In this document: in pieces, positions 8,472 to 17,040 of the stretch
Numbering within the stretch: position 1 is the stretch's first letter
How the letters are laid out: every line of letters starts with the position of its first letter
NCBI GenBank assembly: GCA_963169235.1
Contig: CAUJCX010000047.1
Coordinates: forward strand, 1 to 64,000
Direction: 5' to 3'
Source of the DNA: Actinomycetota bacterium
GTDB taxonomy: Bacteria > Actinomycetota > Thermoleophilia > Miltoncostaeales > Miltoncostaeaceae
DNA: 64,000 nucleotides
The notes under the pieces: generated by a model
What the model was told of the DNA's origin: nothing
Databases searched by the model: none
What the model saw: only the letters and a program-made list of their open reading frames with translations
Made by a program: the position numbers and the translations under genes

Positions 8472-9070
8472 GGGGACGCCGCCGCGACCCGGCGCCCGTG
8501 ATGCACCGGGGACGCGACGGCGACGTGCCCGTGCGCGTGCTGCGGCACCCGCGCTGGCGGGCGCTGCGCCTGCGGGTGGACGAGCGCGGCGTCACGGTGA
8601 CGATGCCCGCGCGCACGCCCGCCATGCAGGCGCGGGCGTTCGTCGCGTCCCACCGCGCGTGGATCGATGACGCGCTGGCCGCGCGCCCGGTGGCGCCCGG
8701 TCCCGGGGACGAGCGGCGCGCCCGCGCGGCCGCCCGCCCGGCGCTGGTGGCGCTGGTCGACGCTTGGGCACCCCGCGTCGGCGTGGCGCCCACCCGCGTG
8801 GTGGTGCGCTCGCAGCGATCGCGCTGGGGCAGCGCGTCCCGCCGGGGCACCATCAGCCTCAACCACCGCCTCGCGCTCGCCCCGGCCCCGGTGGCCGAGT
8901 ACGTCGTGGTGCACGAGCTGTGCCACCTGGTGCACATGGACCACTCCCCGGCGTTCTGGGCCCTCGTCCGGAAACACCTGCCGGGGTTCGAGGGTCACCG
9001 GGAATGGTTGAGACGCCACGGGGCCGCCATACTGGCGGACACACCCCCTCCACCCGACGCAGAAGGCTGA
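8468..9070 (+). CDS. SprT/YgjP-like zinc metallopeptidase (M48-related, DUF45)
   Basis: A 200-residue protein of the YgjP/WLM-like metalloprotease group. It has an N-terminal beta-rich segment (VPVRVLRHPRWRALRLRV), the family mark RSQRSRWGSASRRGTISLN, and the zinc site VVHELCHLVHMDHSPAFW, with HELCH as HExxH and the third ligand a few residues on. The GTG at 8468 overlaps the stop of the kinase gene, giving the usual family length; the open frame upstream is inside the kinase gene. Substrates are unknown; relatives are linked with protein quality control or DNA-protein crosslink repair. Confidence 0.85.
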   Translation: MRGRRRDPAPVMHRGRDGDVPVRVLRHPRWRALRLRVDERGVTVTMPARTPAMQARAFVASHRAWIDDALAARPVAPGPGDERRARAAARPALVALVDAWAPRVGVAPTRVVVRSQRSRWGSASRRGTISLNHRLALAPAPVAEYVVVHELCHLVHMDHSPAFWALVRKHLPGFEGHREWLRRHGAAILADTPPPPDAEG

Positions 9071-9074
9071 CGAG

Positions 9075-10007
9075 ATGAGCGGACCCGCGCCCGACTGGTA
9101 CCCCGACCCCAGCAACCGGCACCAGCATCGCTACTGGGACGGCACCAGCTGGACGGAGCACGTCGCCGACGACGGCGTGCAGTCCGTCGACCCGCCCGGC
9201 GGGCCCGCGCCGGCGCAGGCGGCCACGGCCCAGGCGGCCGCGTCCCCGCAGCCGGGCGCCCAGGGCGGCGCGGGCGGCGTCATGGACATGCTCGACAACG
9301 TGGGCACGTTCGGCGACGCGGGCCGCGCCGATCAGATCCAGAAGCAGTTGCACGGCGCCGGCAAGCACAGCAGCGCCAAGGTGGGCGCGGCGGCGTTCCA
9401 GGGCGGCGGCGGGGTGCTGACCGAGCCGATCCTGGTGGTGAACCAGCGCGCCAAGCTGATCGAGCTGAAGCAGGAGTACAGCGTCTTCGACCAGCACGGC
9501 ACGAAGATCGCGTCGGTCAACCAGGTGGGCCAGGGCACGGCGCGCAAGGCCCTGCGCCTGCTCACCAGCCTCGACCAGTTCCTCGGCACCAAGCTGGAGA
9601 TCACGGACGTGGCCGGCAACGTGGTGCTGGCCCTGCACCGGCCCGGCAAGGTGTTCAAGAGCACCATCATCGTGTCGCGCGGCGACGGCGCCGAGATCGG
9701 CCGCATCGTGCAGGAGAACATGATCGGCAAGATCCGCTTCGGCCTGGTGGCGGGCGATCAGCAGGTGGGGATGATCAAGGCCGAGAACTGGCGCGCGTGG
9801 AACTTCAGCATCGAGGACGCGCAGGGTCAGGAGGTCGCCCGCATCACGAAGACGTGGGAGGGCATGGCCAAGACCATGTTCACCACGGCCGACAACTACG
9901 TGGTGCAGCTGCACCGGCAACTGCCCGACCCGCTGCGCTCGCTGGTGGTGGCGTCGGCCCTGTCGGTCGACACGGCGCTGAAGCAGGACGACCGCGGGCT
10001 GGCCTGA
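9075..10007 (+). CDS. DUF2510 plus LURP-one/scramblase-like protein
   Basis: A 310-residue protein in three parts. Residues 1-35 are a DUF2510 module (PDWYPDPSNRHQHRYWDG with SWTEHV), typical of actinobacterial membrane-associated proteins. Residues 36-80 are a low-complexity Ala/Gln/Pro linker. The rest is a tubby/LURP-one/scramblase-like beta-barrel, recognisable from repeated strand-turn units such as YSVFDQHGTKIASV, LEITDVAGNVVLAL and WNFSIEDAQGQEVARI. There is no transmembrane helix. It starts 4 bp after the metalloprotease gene. In bacteria this fold is thought to bind membranes or lipids; the function here is unknown. Confidence 0.7.
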   Translation: MSGPAPDWYPDPSNRHQHRYWDGTSWTEHVADDGVQSVDPPGGPAPAQAATAQAAASPQPGAQGGAGGVMDMLDNVGTFGDAGRADQIQKQLHGAGKHSSAKVGAAAFQGGGGVLTEPILVVNQRAKLIELKQEYSVFDQHGTKIASVNQVGQGTARKALRLLTSLDQFLGTKLEITDVAGNVVLALHRPGKVFKSTIIVSRGDGAEIGRIVQENMIGKIRFGLVAGDQQVGMIKAENWRAWNFSIEDAQGQEVARITKTWEGMAKTMFTTADNYVVQLHRQLPDPLRSLVVASALSVDTALKQDDRGLA

Positions 10008-10065
10008 CGCGCCGGGCGCGCGGCGGCCGATCGTCGGGGCCGGGGGGATCGCGGGGCCCGATCGC

Positions 10066-10071
10066 TAGGGT
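10066..10071 (+). promoter_or_regulatory. -10 box for the aroA-cmk-plsC-der-gpsA operon
   Basis: TAGGGT ends 7 nt before ATG 10079. No Shine-Dalgarno sequence intervenes, so the mRNA is predicted to be leaderless. Confidence 0.55.
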
Positions 10072-10078
10072 TGGGGCC

Positions 10079-11389
10079 ATGGCGACCCTGCGCTCCGATC
10101 CCGCCGCGCGCTTGGCGGGCACGCTCCGCGTGCCCTCGGACAAGTCCATCACCCACCGCGCGCTCATGCTGGGCGCCATCAGCGACCGCGACGTGACCAT
10201 CACGACGCCGCTCGACTCCGCCGACACGGCGGCCACGGCGCACGTGGTGGCCGCGTGCGGGGCCGACGTCGACGGGCTGCTCAGCGGGGCCGTCACCGTG
10301 TCGGGCCGGGGCCTGCGGGGCCTGCGTCCGCATCCGGCCCTCGACTGCGTCAACGCCGGCACCCTGATGCGCCTGTTCTCGGGGATCCTGGTGGGCCAAG
10401 AGGGTCCCCAGGTGATCCTCGACGGCGACGCGTCCCTGCGGCAGCGTCCCATGGCGCGCATCGCCCGCCCGCTGCGCGAGATGGGCGCCCAGATCTTCAC
10501 CGCACCGGGCGGCACCCCGCCGCTGGTGATCATGGGCGGCGCGCGCCTCACCGGCATGCATCACGAGCTGACGGTGGCCAGCGCCCAGGTGAAGAGCGCC
10601 ATCCTCCTGGCCGGGCTGTACGCCGAGGGCGAGACGTGGGTGACCGAGCCGACCCCGTCGCGCGACCACACCGAGCGCATGCTCGAGGCCGCCGGCGTGC
10701 CGCTGCTGCGCGACCCGGGCACCGGCGCCGTGGGCGTGCGCGGCCCGGTGGAGGGGCTGTCGCTGCCCGACGTCGTGGTGCCGGCCGACTTCTCGTCCGC
10801 CGCGTTCCACCTGGTGGCGGGCGCGCTGCGCGCCGACCCCGAGGTGGTGCTGGCAGGCGTGAACCTCAACCCCGCCCGCATCGGCCTGGTGGATGTGATG
10901 CGGCGCATGGGGGCGGACGTCTCGGTCGACGAGGCGCTGCCGGTGGCCGGCGAGCCGTGCGGCGACCTGGTGGTGCGGAGGGTGGAGGCCTTGCGCGCCA
11001 CCGACGTGGCCCCCGAGGAGGTCCCCGGCATGATCGACGAGCTGCCGCTGGTGGGCCTGCTGGCCGCGTTCGCGTCGGGCGTCACCACCGTGCGGGGCGC
11101 CGCCGAGCTGCGCGTGAAGGAGAGCGACCGCATCACCACCGTCGTCGCCGCCCTGCGCGGCATGGGCGTCGACGCCGAGGAACTGGACGACGGGTTCAGC
11201 GTGCGGGGCACGGGGCGCCTGCCGGGTGGCGCGATGGCGGCGGCGGGCGACCATCGCCTGGCGATGCTGGGGGCCGTGGCAGGCCTCGTGTCCGAGGACG
11301 GCGTCGTGGTGGAGGGCTTCGAGGCGTGCGAGGTGTCGTACCCCCGCTTCGCCCGTGACCTGGCGACGCTCGGCGGGGGGCGCGCGTGA
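10079..11389 (+). CDS. aroA: 3-phosphoshikimate 1-carboxyvinyltransferase (EPSP synthase)
   Basis: A 436-residue EPSP synthase that joins shikimate 3-phosphate and phosphoenolpyruvate. Visible are VPSDKSITHRALMLGA (substrate-binding Lys/Arg), CVNAGTLMRLFSG, which retains the Gly of the NAGT loop, and VKESDRI with GDHRLAM near the C-terminus. The R-L-x-x-G form of the loop resembles Bacillus/class II-type enzymes rather than the RP form of E. coli. ATG 10079 follows a -10 box by 7 nt. It overlaps cmk by 4 bp (GTGA) and heads a five-gene overlapping unit. Confidence 0.95.
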   Translation: MATLRSDPAARLAGTLRVPSDKSITHRALMLGAISDRDVTITTPLDSADTAATAHVVAACGADVDGLLSGAVTVSGRGLRGLRPHPALDCVNAGTLMRLFSGILVGQEGPQVILDGDASLRQRPMARIARPLREMGAQIFTAPGGTPPLVIMGGARLTGMHHELTVASAQVKSAILLAGLYAEGETWVTEPTPSRDHTERMLEAAGVPLLRDPGTGAVGVRGPVEGLSLPDVVVPADFSSAAFHLVAGALRADPEVVLAGVNLNPARIGLVDVMRRMGADVSVDEALPVAGEPCGDLVVRRVEALRATDVAPEEVPGMIDELPLVGLLAAFASGVTTVRGAAELRVKESDRITTVVAALRGMGVDAEELDDGFSVRGTGRLPGGAMAAAGDHRLAMLGAVAGLVSEDGVVVEGFEACEVSYPRFARDLATLGGGRA

Positions 11390-12057
11390 TCGTCGCCATC
11401 GACGGCCCCGCCGGCGCCGGCAAGAGCACCGTCGCCCGGCTGCTGGCCGCGCGCCTCGGCCTCGGCTACATGGACACCGGGGCGATGTACCGCGCCGTCA
11501 CGTGGCTCGTGCTCGACCGCGGCGTCGACCCGTCGGCGGCGACCGCCGTCGCCGATCTGGCCGAGCAGTACCCGGTGACGCTGACGCCCGGCGCCGACGG
11601 CAACCGCGTCGGGATCGACGGCCGCGACGTCACCCAGGCCATCCGCACCAGCGCCGTGTCGGCCGCTGTGTCGCTGGTGGCCGCCAACCCGCGGGTGCGG
11701 GCTGCCGGGGTGGCGGCGCAGCGGGCCCTGCTGGCCGACGGCGGGTGGGTGTGCGACGGCCGCGACATCGGCACGGTGGTGTGGCCGGAGGCCGAGGTGA
11801 AGGTGTTCCTGGTGGCGTCCGCCGACGAGCGGGCCCGCCGCCGTCACGCCGAGATGGTGGCCCGGGGGGAACCACAGCCGCTCGAGGACGTGCGCGACGA
11901 CATGCTGCGGCGTGACCACCTCGACTCGACCCGGGCGGACAGCCCGCTGCGCGCGGCCGGCGACGCGGTCACCGTCGACACCACGGGGGCCGCCATCGAC
12001 GACGTGGTGGACACCATCGCGCGCATCGCCCACGCCCGTGTGGAGGCCGCCCGATGA
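11386..12057 (+). CDS. cmk: Cytidylate kinase
   Basis: A 223-residue CMP/dCMP kinase. It has the P-loop AIDGPAGAGKST at the N-terminus, the YMDTGAMYRAVTW nucleotide monophosphate-binding segment, VCDGRDIGTVVWP and the lid-region Arg cluster DERARRRH. It converts CMP to CDP for nucleotide and phospholipid synthesis. It overlaps aroA (GTGA) and plsC (ATGA) by 4 bp each; the aroA-cmk neighbourhood is common in bacteria. Confidence 0.95.
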   Translation: MIVAIDGPAGAGKSTVARLLAARLGLGYMDTGAMYRAVTWLVLDRGVDPSAATAVADLAEQYPVTLTPGADGNRVGIDGRDVTQAIRTSAVSAAVSLVAANPRVRAAGVAAQRALLADGGWVCDGRDIGTVVWPEAEVKVFLVASADERARRRHAEMVARGEPQPLEDVRDDMLRRDHLDSTRADSPLRAAGDAVTVDTTGAAIDDVVDTIARIAHARVEAAR

Positions 12058-12665
12058 GGCCCATCAACCCGTTCCTGGTGGGTATCTCGGCCGCCATCCT
12101 GCGGCCCGTGTGCCGCTTCGCGTTCGGCCTGCGGGTGGACGGCCGCGAGCACCTCCCCACCGCGGGCCCCGTGCTGCTGGCGGCGAACCACATCAGCACC
12201 CTCGACCCGCCGGTCATCGGGGTCGCGCAGCTTCCCGGCCGCATCCACTTCATGGCCAAGAAGGAGCTCTTTCGCGGCCCGGCGGGATGGTTCTTCTCGC
12301 GCTGCGGCGCGTTCCCGGTGGAGCGGGGCGGCGCCGACCGGGAGGCCTTCCGCACGGCGCGCGACGTGCTGGCGGCCGGCGGGCGCCTGTTGATGTTCCC
12401 CGAGGGCACCCGCAGCACCGACGGCGCGCTGGGGCCGGCGTGGCCCGGGGCCGGGTCGCTGGCGCTGATGGACGGCGTCACCGTGATCCCGGTGGCCATC
12501 CGCGGCACCAACCGCTGGCGCGACCGCGGGGTCCGCGTCCGCTTCGGCGCGCCGCTGGTCTTGGGCGACCTCGACGGCGCCCGCAGCGTCCGCAGCCAGG
12601 CCGCCGCCGACCGCATCATGCAGGCGATCGGCGCCCTCTTGCGCGACCTGGACGCGTCGGCATGA
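12054..12665 (+). CDS. plsC: 1-acyl-sn-glycerol-3-phosphate acyltransferase
   Basis: A 203-residue acyltransferase of the PlsC family. NHISTLDPP is the catalytic NHx4D motif, FPEGTRS is the glycerophosphate-binding motif, and a later VIPVAIRGT motif is also present. It should convert lysophosphatidic acid to phosphatidic acid at the inner face of the membrane. No strong transmembrane segment is seen beyond the mildly hydrophobic N-terminus, as in many short actinobacterial forms. It is overlapped at both ends by cmk and der. Confidence 0.92.
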   Translation: MRPINPFLVGISAAILRPVCRFAFGLRVDGREHLPTAGPVLLAANHISTLDPPVIGVAQLPGRIHFMAKKELFRGPAGWFFSRCGAFPVERGGADREAFRTARDVLAAGGRLLMFPEGTRSTDGALGPAWPGAGSLALMDGVTVIPVAIRGTNRWRDRGVRVRFGAPLVLGDLDGARSVRSQAAADRIMQAIGALLRDLDASA

Positions 12666-14071
12666 CCGATCCCGGCTCCACCGGGGCGCCCGGGGACGAG
12701 GCCCGCCCGCGCGGCGCCCGCCGGCCCCCGCAGCGCCGCCGCGCCCCGACGGGCGCGACCGTGGCCGAGGGCCAGCCGACGGTGGTGATCGTGGGCTACC
12801 CCAACGTGGGCAAGTCGACGCTGTTCAACCGGCTCACCGGGCGCCGCGACGCCGTCGTGGACCCCGTCCCCGGCGTCACGCGCGACCGGCGGCAGGCGGG
12901 CGCCGAGTGGGTGGGGCGGGAGTTCCAGATCATCGACACGGGCGGCATCGACGAGCAGGACCCGACGCCCATCGGCCGCCAGGTGGCGGCGCAGGCCGTG
13001 CGGGCGCTCGACGACGCCGACCTGGCGCTGTTCGTGGTGGACACCCACACGGCGCCCACGGCGGGCGACCTCGAGGTGGCCGACCGGCTGCGCACGGCGG
13101 GCGTCCCGATCCTGGTGGTCGCGAACAAGTGCGAGCGCCGCGAGACCGAGCTGCTGGCGCAGGGGCTGTGGGGCCTCGGGCTGGGTGACGTCCACCCGGT
13201 GTCGGCGCAGCACGGGCTCGGCATCGGGGAGCTGCTGGACGCCATCGTGCTGGCCCTGCCCGAGCACGAGCCGCCGCTGCGCGGGCCCGAGGGCGTGCCG
13301 CACGTGTGCATCATCGGCCGGCCCAACGTGGGCAAGAGCAGCATCATCAACGCGCTCCTGGGCGAGGACCGGCTGGTGGTGCACGACCGGCCCGGCACCA
13401 CCCGTGATCCCATCGACACGCTCATCGACGTCGACGGCCGTCAGGTGGTGCTGACGGACACGGCGGGCCTGCGCAAGCGCGGGCGCATGCGCGAGGACGT
13501 CGAGCACTACGCGCAGATCCGGGCGCTGGAGGCGGCCGCGCGCAGCGACGTGGCCCTGGTGGTGTGCGACGCCACGGAGGGCGTCACGGACGCCGACCTC
13601 AAGGCCGTCGATCAGGCCGCCCGCGCGCACTGCGCCACCATCCTGGTGATGAACAAGTGGGACGCGGCGCAGCCCGATCTCGACCACCTGCGCGGGATGG
13701 TGCGCGCCAAGAGCCGCCAGCGGCCCACCATCGAGGTGTGCTCGGCGACCACCGGAGAGGGCCTGCACCGCCTGCTGCCGGCGGCGCTGCGGCTGTACGC
13801 CAAGTACACCGCGCGCATCCCGACGGGGGCGCTCAACGACGCCATCCGCACGCTGGCCGACGAGCGGCCCGGGCCCCGCCGCGGGCGGCGGCGGCTGTCG
13901 CTGCGCTACCTCATCCAGACGTCCGAGGGCCCCCCGGTGCTGCGCCTCGACGTCAACGACCGCTCGCTGATGACGCGCGACTACGGCTTCTGGCTCGAGA
14001 ACCGCCTGCGCCAGCGGTTCGATCTCGACGGCGTGCCGCTGGTGCTGCAGGTGCGCGACCGGGGCGACTGA
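12662..14071 (+). CDS. der: GTPase Der (EngA), ribosome assembly
   Basis: A 469-residue GTPase with two tandem G domains followed by a KH-like domain. After a basic, disordered N-terminal ~40 residues come GYPNVGKST, DTGGI and NKCE for domain 1. GRPNVGKSS, DTAGLRKRGRM and NKWD mark domain 2, and DYGFWLENRLRQRF is the C-terminal KH-like domain. Der acts in late 50S subunit assembly. The ATG overlaps the plsC stop (ATGA). The stop overlaps the gpsA start by one base. Confidence 0.95.
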   Translation: MTDPGSTGAPGDEARPRGARRPPQRRRAPTGATVAEGQPTVVIVGYPNVGKSTLFNRLTGRRDAVVDPVPGVTRDRRQAGAEWVGREFQIIDTGGIDEQDPTPIGRQVAAQAVRALDDADLALFVVDTHTAPTAGDLEVADRLRTAGVPILVVANKCERRETELLAQGLWGLGLGDVHPVSAQHGLGIGELLDAIVLALPEHEPPLRGPEGVPHVCIIGRPNVGKSSIINALLGEDRLVVHDRPGTTRDPIDTLIDVDGRQVVLTDTAGLRKRGRMREDVEHYAQIRALEAAARSDVALVVCDATEGVTDADLKAVDQAARAHCATILVMNKWDAAQPDLDHLRGMVRAKSRQRPTIEVCSATTGEGLHRLLPAALRLYAKYTARIPTGALNDAIRTLADERPGPRRGRRRLSLRYLIQTSEGPPVLRLDVNDRSLMTRDYGFWLENRLRQRFDLDGVPLVLQVRDRGD

Positions 14072-15069
14072 TGGCCGAGCACGTGGTCGTCTACGGCGCG
14101 GGCTCATGGGGCACCGCGTTCGCGCTCCTGGCCGCCAACCAGGGCCTGCGCGTGACGCTGGCGTGTCGCACCGCGATGCAGGCCAAGGCCATCGGCCGCG
14201 ACGGCGAGAACATGCGCTACCTGGCGGGCGCAGCGCTGCCCGCGACGGTGACGCCGGTGCCGGCGTCGGAGGCCGGCGCCGCCCTGGAGCGGGCCGCCGT
14301 CGTGGTGGTGGCGCTGCCCAGCCGCACCATCGTGTCGGAGGCCACGCGCATCGCCGCCGCAATGCCCCCGGACGCCGGGCTGCTCTCGCTCACCAAGGGC
14401 CTCGAGCCGTCGTCGGGGCGCATGCTGTCGGACGTCTGGCGCGAGGCGCTGGGACCCCGCCGCCCGTACGCGATGCTCAGCGGCCCCAACCACGCCGAGG
14501 AGGTCGCGCAGCGGCAGCCGTCCGCCGCCGTGGTGGCGGGCGACGACGCCCTGTGCGCGCGGCTGCAGGCGCTGTTCTCGGGCGACAGCTTCCGCCTGTA
14601 CACCAACCCCGACCTGCTGGGCGTCGAGCTGTGCGCGGCCGCCAAGAACGTGGTGGCCATCGCGGCCGGCATGTGCGACGGCGTGGGCTTCGGCGACAAC
14701 GCGAAGGCCAGCCTCATCACCCGCGGGCTGGCCGAGATGACCCGCCTGGGAGCCGCCGAGGGGGCCGCGTCCGCCACGTTCGGGGGCCTCGCCGGCATGG
14801 GCGACCTGGTGGCCACGTGCACCAGCCGCCACAGCCGCAACCGGCGGGCGGGGGAGCTGATCGCGCAGGGCCTCGCGCCGCACCAGGTGGAACAGCGCCT
14901 GGGGCAGGTGGCCGAAGGCCTGTGGACCGTTCCGCGGCTGCTCGAGCGGGCGGAGGGGCACGGGGTGGAACTGCCGATCTGCGCCGAGGTGGCGGCCGCC
15001 GTCGCGGGTAAGCCGGTGCTGGAGTGCATGGGCGACCTGATGACCCGGGCCCCGTCCGCCGAGCTCTGA
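14071..15069 (+). CDS. gpsA: NAD(P)H-dependent glycerol-3-phosphate dehydrogenase
   Basis: A 332-residue enzyme that reduces dihydroxyacetone phosphate to sn-glycerol 3-phosphate for phospholipid synthesis. The N-terminal Rossmann motif is GAGSWGTAFALL. LSLTKGLE and MLSGPNHAEE flank the active site, CAAAKNVVAIAAGMCDGVGFGDNAKA carries the catalytic Lys region, and SRNRRAGEL is the family C-terminal mark. The gene order plsC-der-gpsA places two lipid precursor genes round a ribosome-assembly GTPase, as in many bacteria. It starts on the der stop (TGATG). Confidence 0.95.
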   Translation: MAEHVVVYGAGSWGTAFALLAANQGLRVTLACRTAMQAKAIGRDGENMRYLAGAALPATVTPVPASEAGAALERAAVVVVALPSRTIVSEATRIAAAMPPDAGLLSLTKGLEPSSGRMLSDVWREALGPRRPYAMLSGPNHAEEVAQRQPSAAVVAGDDALCARLQALFSGDSFRLYTNPDLLGVELCAAAKNVVAIAAGMCDGVGFGDNAKASLITRGLAEMTRLGAAEGAASATFGGLAGMGDLVATCTSRHSRNRRAGELIAQGLAPHQVEQRLGQVAEGLWTVPRLLERAEGHGVELPICAEVAAAVAGKPVLECMGDLMTRAPSAEL

Positions 15070-15203
15070 CGGCACGTAACGGCGCAGCGCCGCGCGGGGT
15101 TGCTTGACCGACCCTTTACTGCCTGTTGCTGGTGCCGGGACGAGGCGTTGCTACCTTCGGAACACCTCAACCGAGCCGATTCCTGCCACGGAGGCCATTC
15201 CTG

Positions 15204-16883
15204 ATGCGCTCGTCCGCACTGAAGTCCCGCCGTTCACGTGTCGTCGCGCCCCTCGCGATCACGATGACGAGCGTCGCGCTGATCGCCGCAGGCTGCGGTG
15301 GCAGCGAGAAGGAGGCCGTGCCGGGCGCTGACGCGGCGTCGGTCGCCAACTACATCCCCAGCTCCGCGGTGGTGTACGCCGAGATGTCCACTGACTTCGA
15401 GGGCGAGCAGTGGCAGCAGATCGACAAGCTCGCGAAGACGTTCCCGGCCTACCCCGAGCTGCGCAAGGAGCTCGACGACAGCATGGCCAAGGACGGCGTC
15501 GACTTCGATCGTGACATCAAGCCGGTGCTGGGCAAGCGCGCCGCCATCGGCGTGGTCGAGATCCCGCAGGCCACGTCCACGACCCAGATGGTGATCACGG
15601 CGCCGACGGGCACGGGCACCACCCCGAACATCGACGCCATCGGCAACGCCGCCGACAAGGGCAAGTTCGTCGCGGCCATCGAGCTGCAGCCCGGCAAGGA
15701 GGCGGACGCCGAGAAGCTGATCGCCAAGGACGCGACGGTGTCCCAGGTGGGCTCGCTCAAGGTGTACTCCAACACCAAGGACAAGAGCGTCGCCACCGTG
15801 GTGCCCGGCGCGATCCTCGTGGGCTCCGGCCCCGAGCAGCTCCAGGCCGCCATCGACGCGAAGAAGAACGGCGGCGGCGCCACGCTGGCCGGTTCGAGCC
15901 GCTACACCGAGGCCATCGGCAAGCTGCCGCAGCAGACGTTCGCCCAGGGCTACGTCGACCTCGGCAAGATGATCCAGATGCAGGCGGCGTCCAACCCCGC
16001 GCTGCAGTCGCAGGCCAAGATGCTGGACATGTACAAGGACATGCGCATGGCCACGTCGGCCGCCGCCGAGGCCGAGGGCGCCCGCGTGAAGGGCGTCACC
16101 ATCGGCGGCCCGGAGGGCCCGGCGGACACGTCGTTCAGCCCCACGCTGAACGCCCGCGTCCCGGCCAACGCGCTGGCCTACTTCGGCTTCAAGAACCTGC
16201 AGGCCCAGGTGGGGCAGTCGCTCAAGCAGTACGCCGCGTCCGGCGCTAACCCGCAGGTGATGGACCAGGCCAACATGGCCGCGGGTCAGATGCAGTCGAT
16301 GCTGGGCATCACGCTCGACGACCTGAAGGCGCTGTCCAAGAACGAGCACGCGCTGGTGGTCGTGCCGGGCGTGCCGTACCCGCAGGTCGCGCTTGCCTTG
16401 CAGGTGGACGACGGCGCGCGCGCCACCAAGACGCTCGACTCGCTGCGCACCGCGTCGCCGGGCCTGCTGCAGCAGGCCAACCTGCCGAACCCCAGCGCCC
16501 AGTGGGCGCAGGTGCCGCTGGAGGGTGGCGTCACCGGCTGGGACCTGCCCATCTCGCCCACGGGCCACGTGACGTACGGCGTCGACGGCAACCTGGCGAT
16601 GATCGGGTCCAGCCCCACCATCCTGAAGGCCGTGCAGCGTCCCACCCAGCCGCTGGCCGAGTCGGACGGCTACAAGAAGGCGCTGGCCGGCATGCCCGAC
16701 GACGTGACGTCGGTGGTGTGGATCAACGTCGGCGAGGCCGTGCGCCTGGGCGAGGCGGCGGGGGCGTTCAAGAACGACCCGGAGGCCGTCGCCAACCTGC
16801 GTCGCATCGCCAGCATCAGCGGGTGGTCGACGGGCGGCAAGGAGCAGACGTTCGAGATGTTCTTCCGCCTCAACCCGGCCTGA
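15204..16883 (+). CDS. DUF3352-like lipoprotein
   Basis: A 559-residue predicted lipoprotein. A positively charged N-terminus (KSRRSRV) precedes a hydrophobic stretch ending in the lipobox LIAAGC, Cys about residue 31. The exported part is a large alpha/beta domain with segments such as IPSSAVVYAEMSTDFEG and a repeated L-x-Y-F-G/V-x-W-I-N-V pattern, matching actinobacterial DUF3352 proteins of unknown function. A strong GGAGG sits 9 nt before ATG 15204; the in-frame codons upstream lack one. It stands alone, followed by a terminator hairpin. Confidence 0.75.
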   Translation: MRSSALKSRRSRVVAPLAITMTSVALIAAGCGGSEKEAVPGADAASVANYIPSSAVVYAEMSTDFEGEQWQQIDKLAKTFPAYPELRKELDDSMAKDGVDFDRDIKPVLGKRAAIGVVEIPQATSTTQMVITAPTGTGTTPNIDAIGNAADKGKFVAAIELQPGKEADAEKLIAKDATVSQVGSLKVYSNTKDKSVATVVPGAILVGSGPEQLQAAIDAKKNGGGATLAGSSRYTEAIGKLPQQTFAQGYVDLGKMIQMQAASNPALQSQAKMLDMYKDMRMATSAAAEAEGARVKGVTIGGPEGPADTSFSPTLNARVPANALAYFGFKNLQAQVGQSLKQYAASGANPQVMDQANMAAGQMQSMLGITLDDLKALSKNEHALVVVPGVPYPQVALALQVDDGARATKTLDSLRTASPGLLQQANLPNPSAQWAQVPLEGGVTGWDLPISPTGHVTYGVDGNLAMIGSSPTILKAVQRPTQPLAESDGYKKALAGMPDDVTSVVWINVGEAVRLGEAAGAFKNDPEAVANLRRIASISGWSTGGKEQTFEMFFRLNPA

Positions 16884-16919
16884 GCCGGAGCGGCCCGGGG
16901 CCGCGTCCACGCACACCCC

Positions 16920-16956
16920 GACGGGGCCGCCACCGGATCACCGGGGCGGCCCCGTC
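16920..16956 (+). terminator. Strong GC hairpin, probable terminator of the lipoprotein gene
   Basis: A perfect 12-bp inverted repeat (GACGGGGCCGCC, positions 16920-16931, with 16945-16956) encloses a 13-nt loop that can itself pair CCGG with CCGG. No T-run follows, as is usual for high-GC actinobacterial terminators. It lies 37 bp after the lipoprotein stop and upstream of the metK promoter. Confidence 0.6.
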
Positions 16957-17004
16957 CGCGTGCCGGGCGCCTTCCCGCGAGGGAGGCGCGCGGGGACGCG
17001 TTGC

Positions 17005-17010
17005 TATGCT
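17005..17010 (+). promoter_or_regulatory. -10 box for metK
   Basis: TATGCT is preceded by TTGC. Transcription would start near 17017, leaving a leader of about 24 nt with GGTAGGG next to ATG 17041. There is no room for a SAM riboswitch. Confidence 0.5.
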
Positions 17011-17040
17011 CGCTGCCGTTTCCCAATGAATAGGTAGGGC

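Noticed and set aside
11969-14362. 797-codon open frame antisense to plsC and der
   Set aside because: It is the antisense image of der, which has two full sets of GTPase motifs.
15080-15092. Short hairpin after gpsA (CGGCG-CAG-CGCCG)
   Set aside because: A 5-bp stem is expected by chance at this GC content; not listed as a terminator.
16884-17040. SAM riboswitch before metK
   Set aside because: The gap is taken up by a terminator hairpin, and the predicted leader is only about 24 nt.
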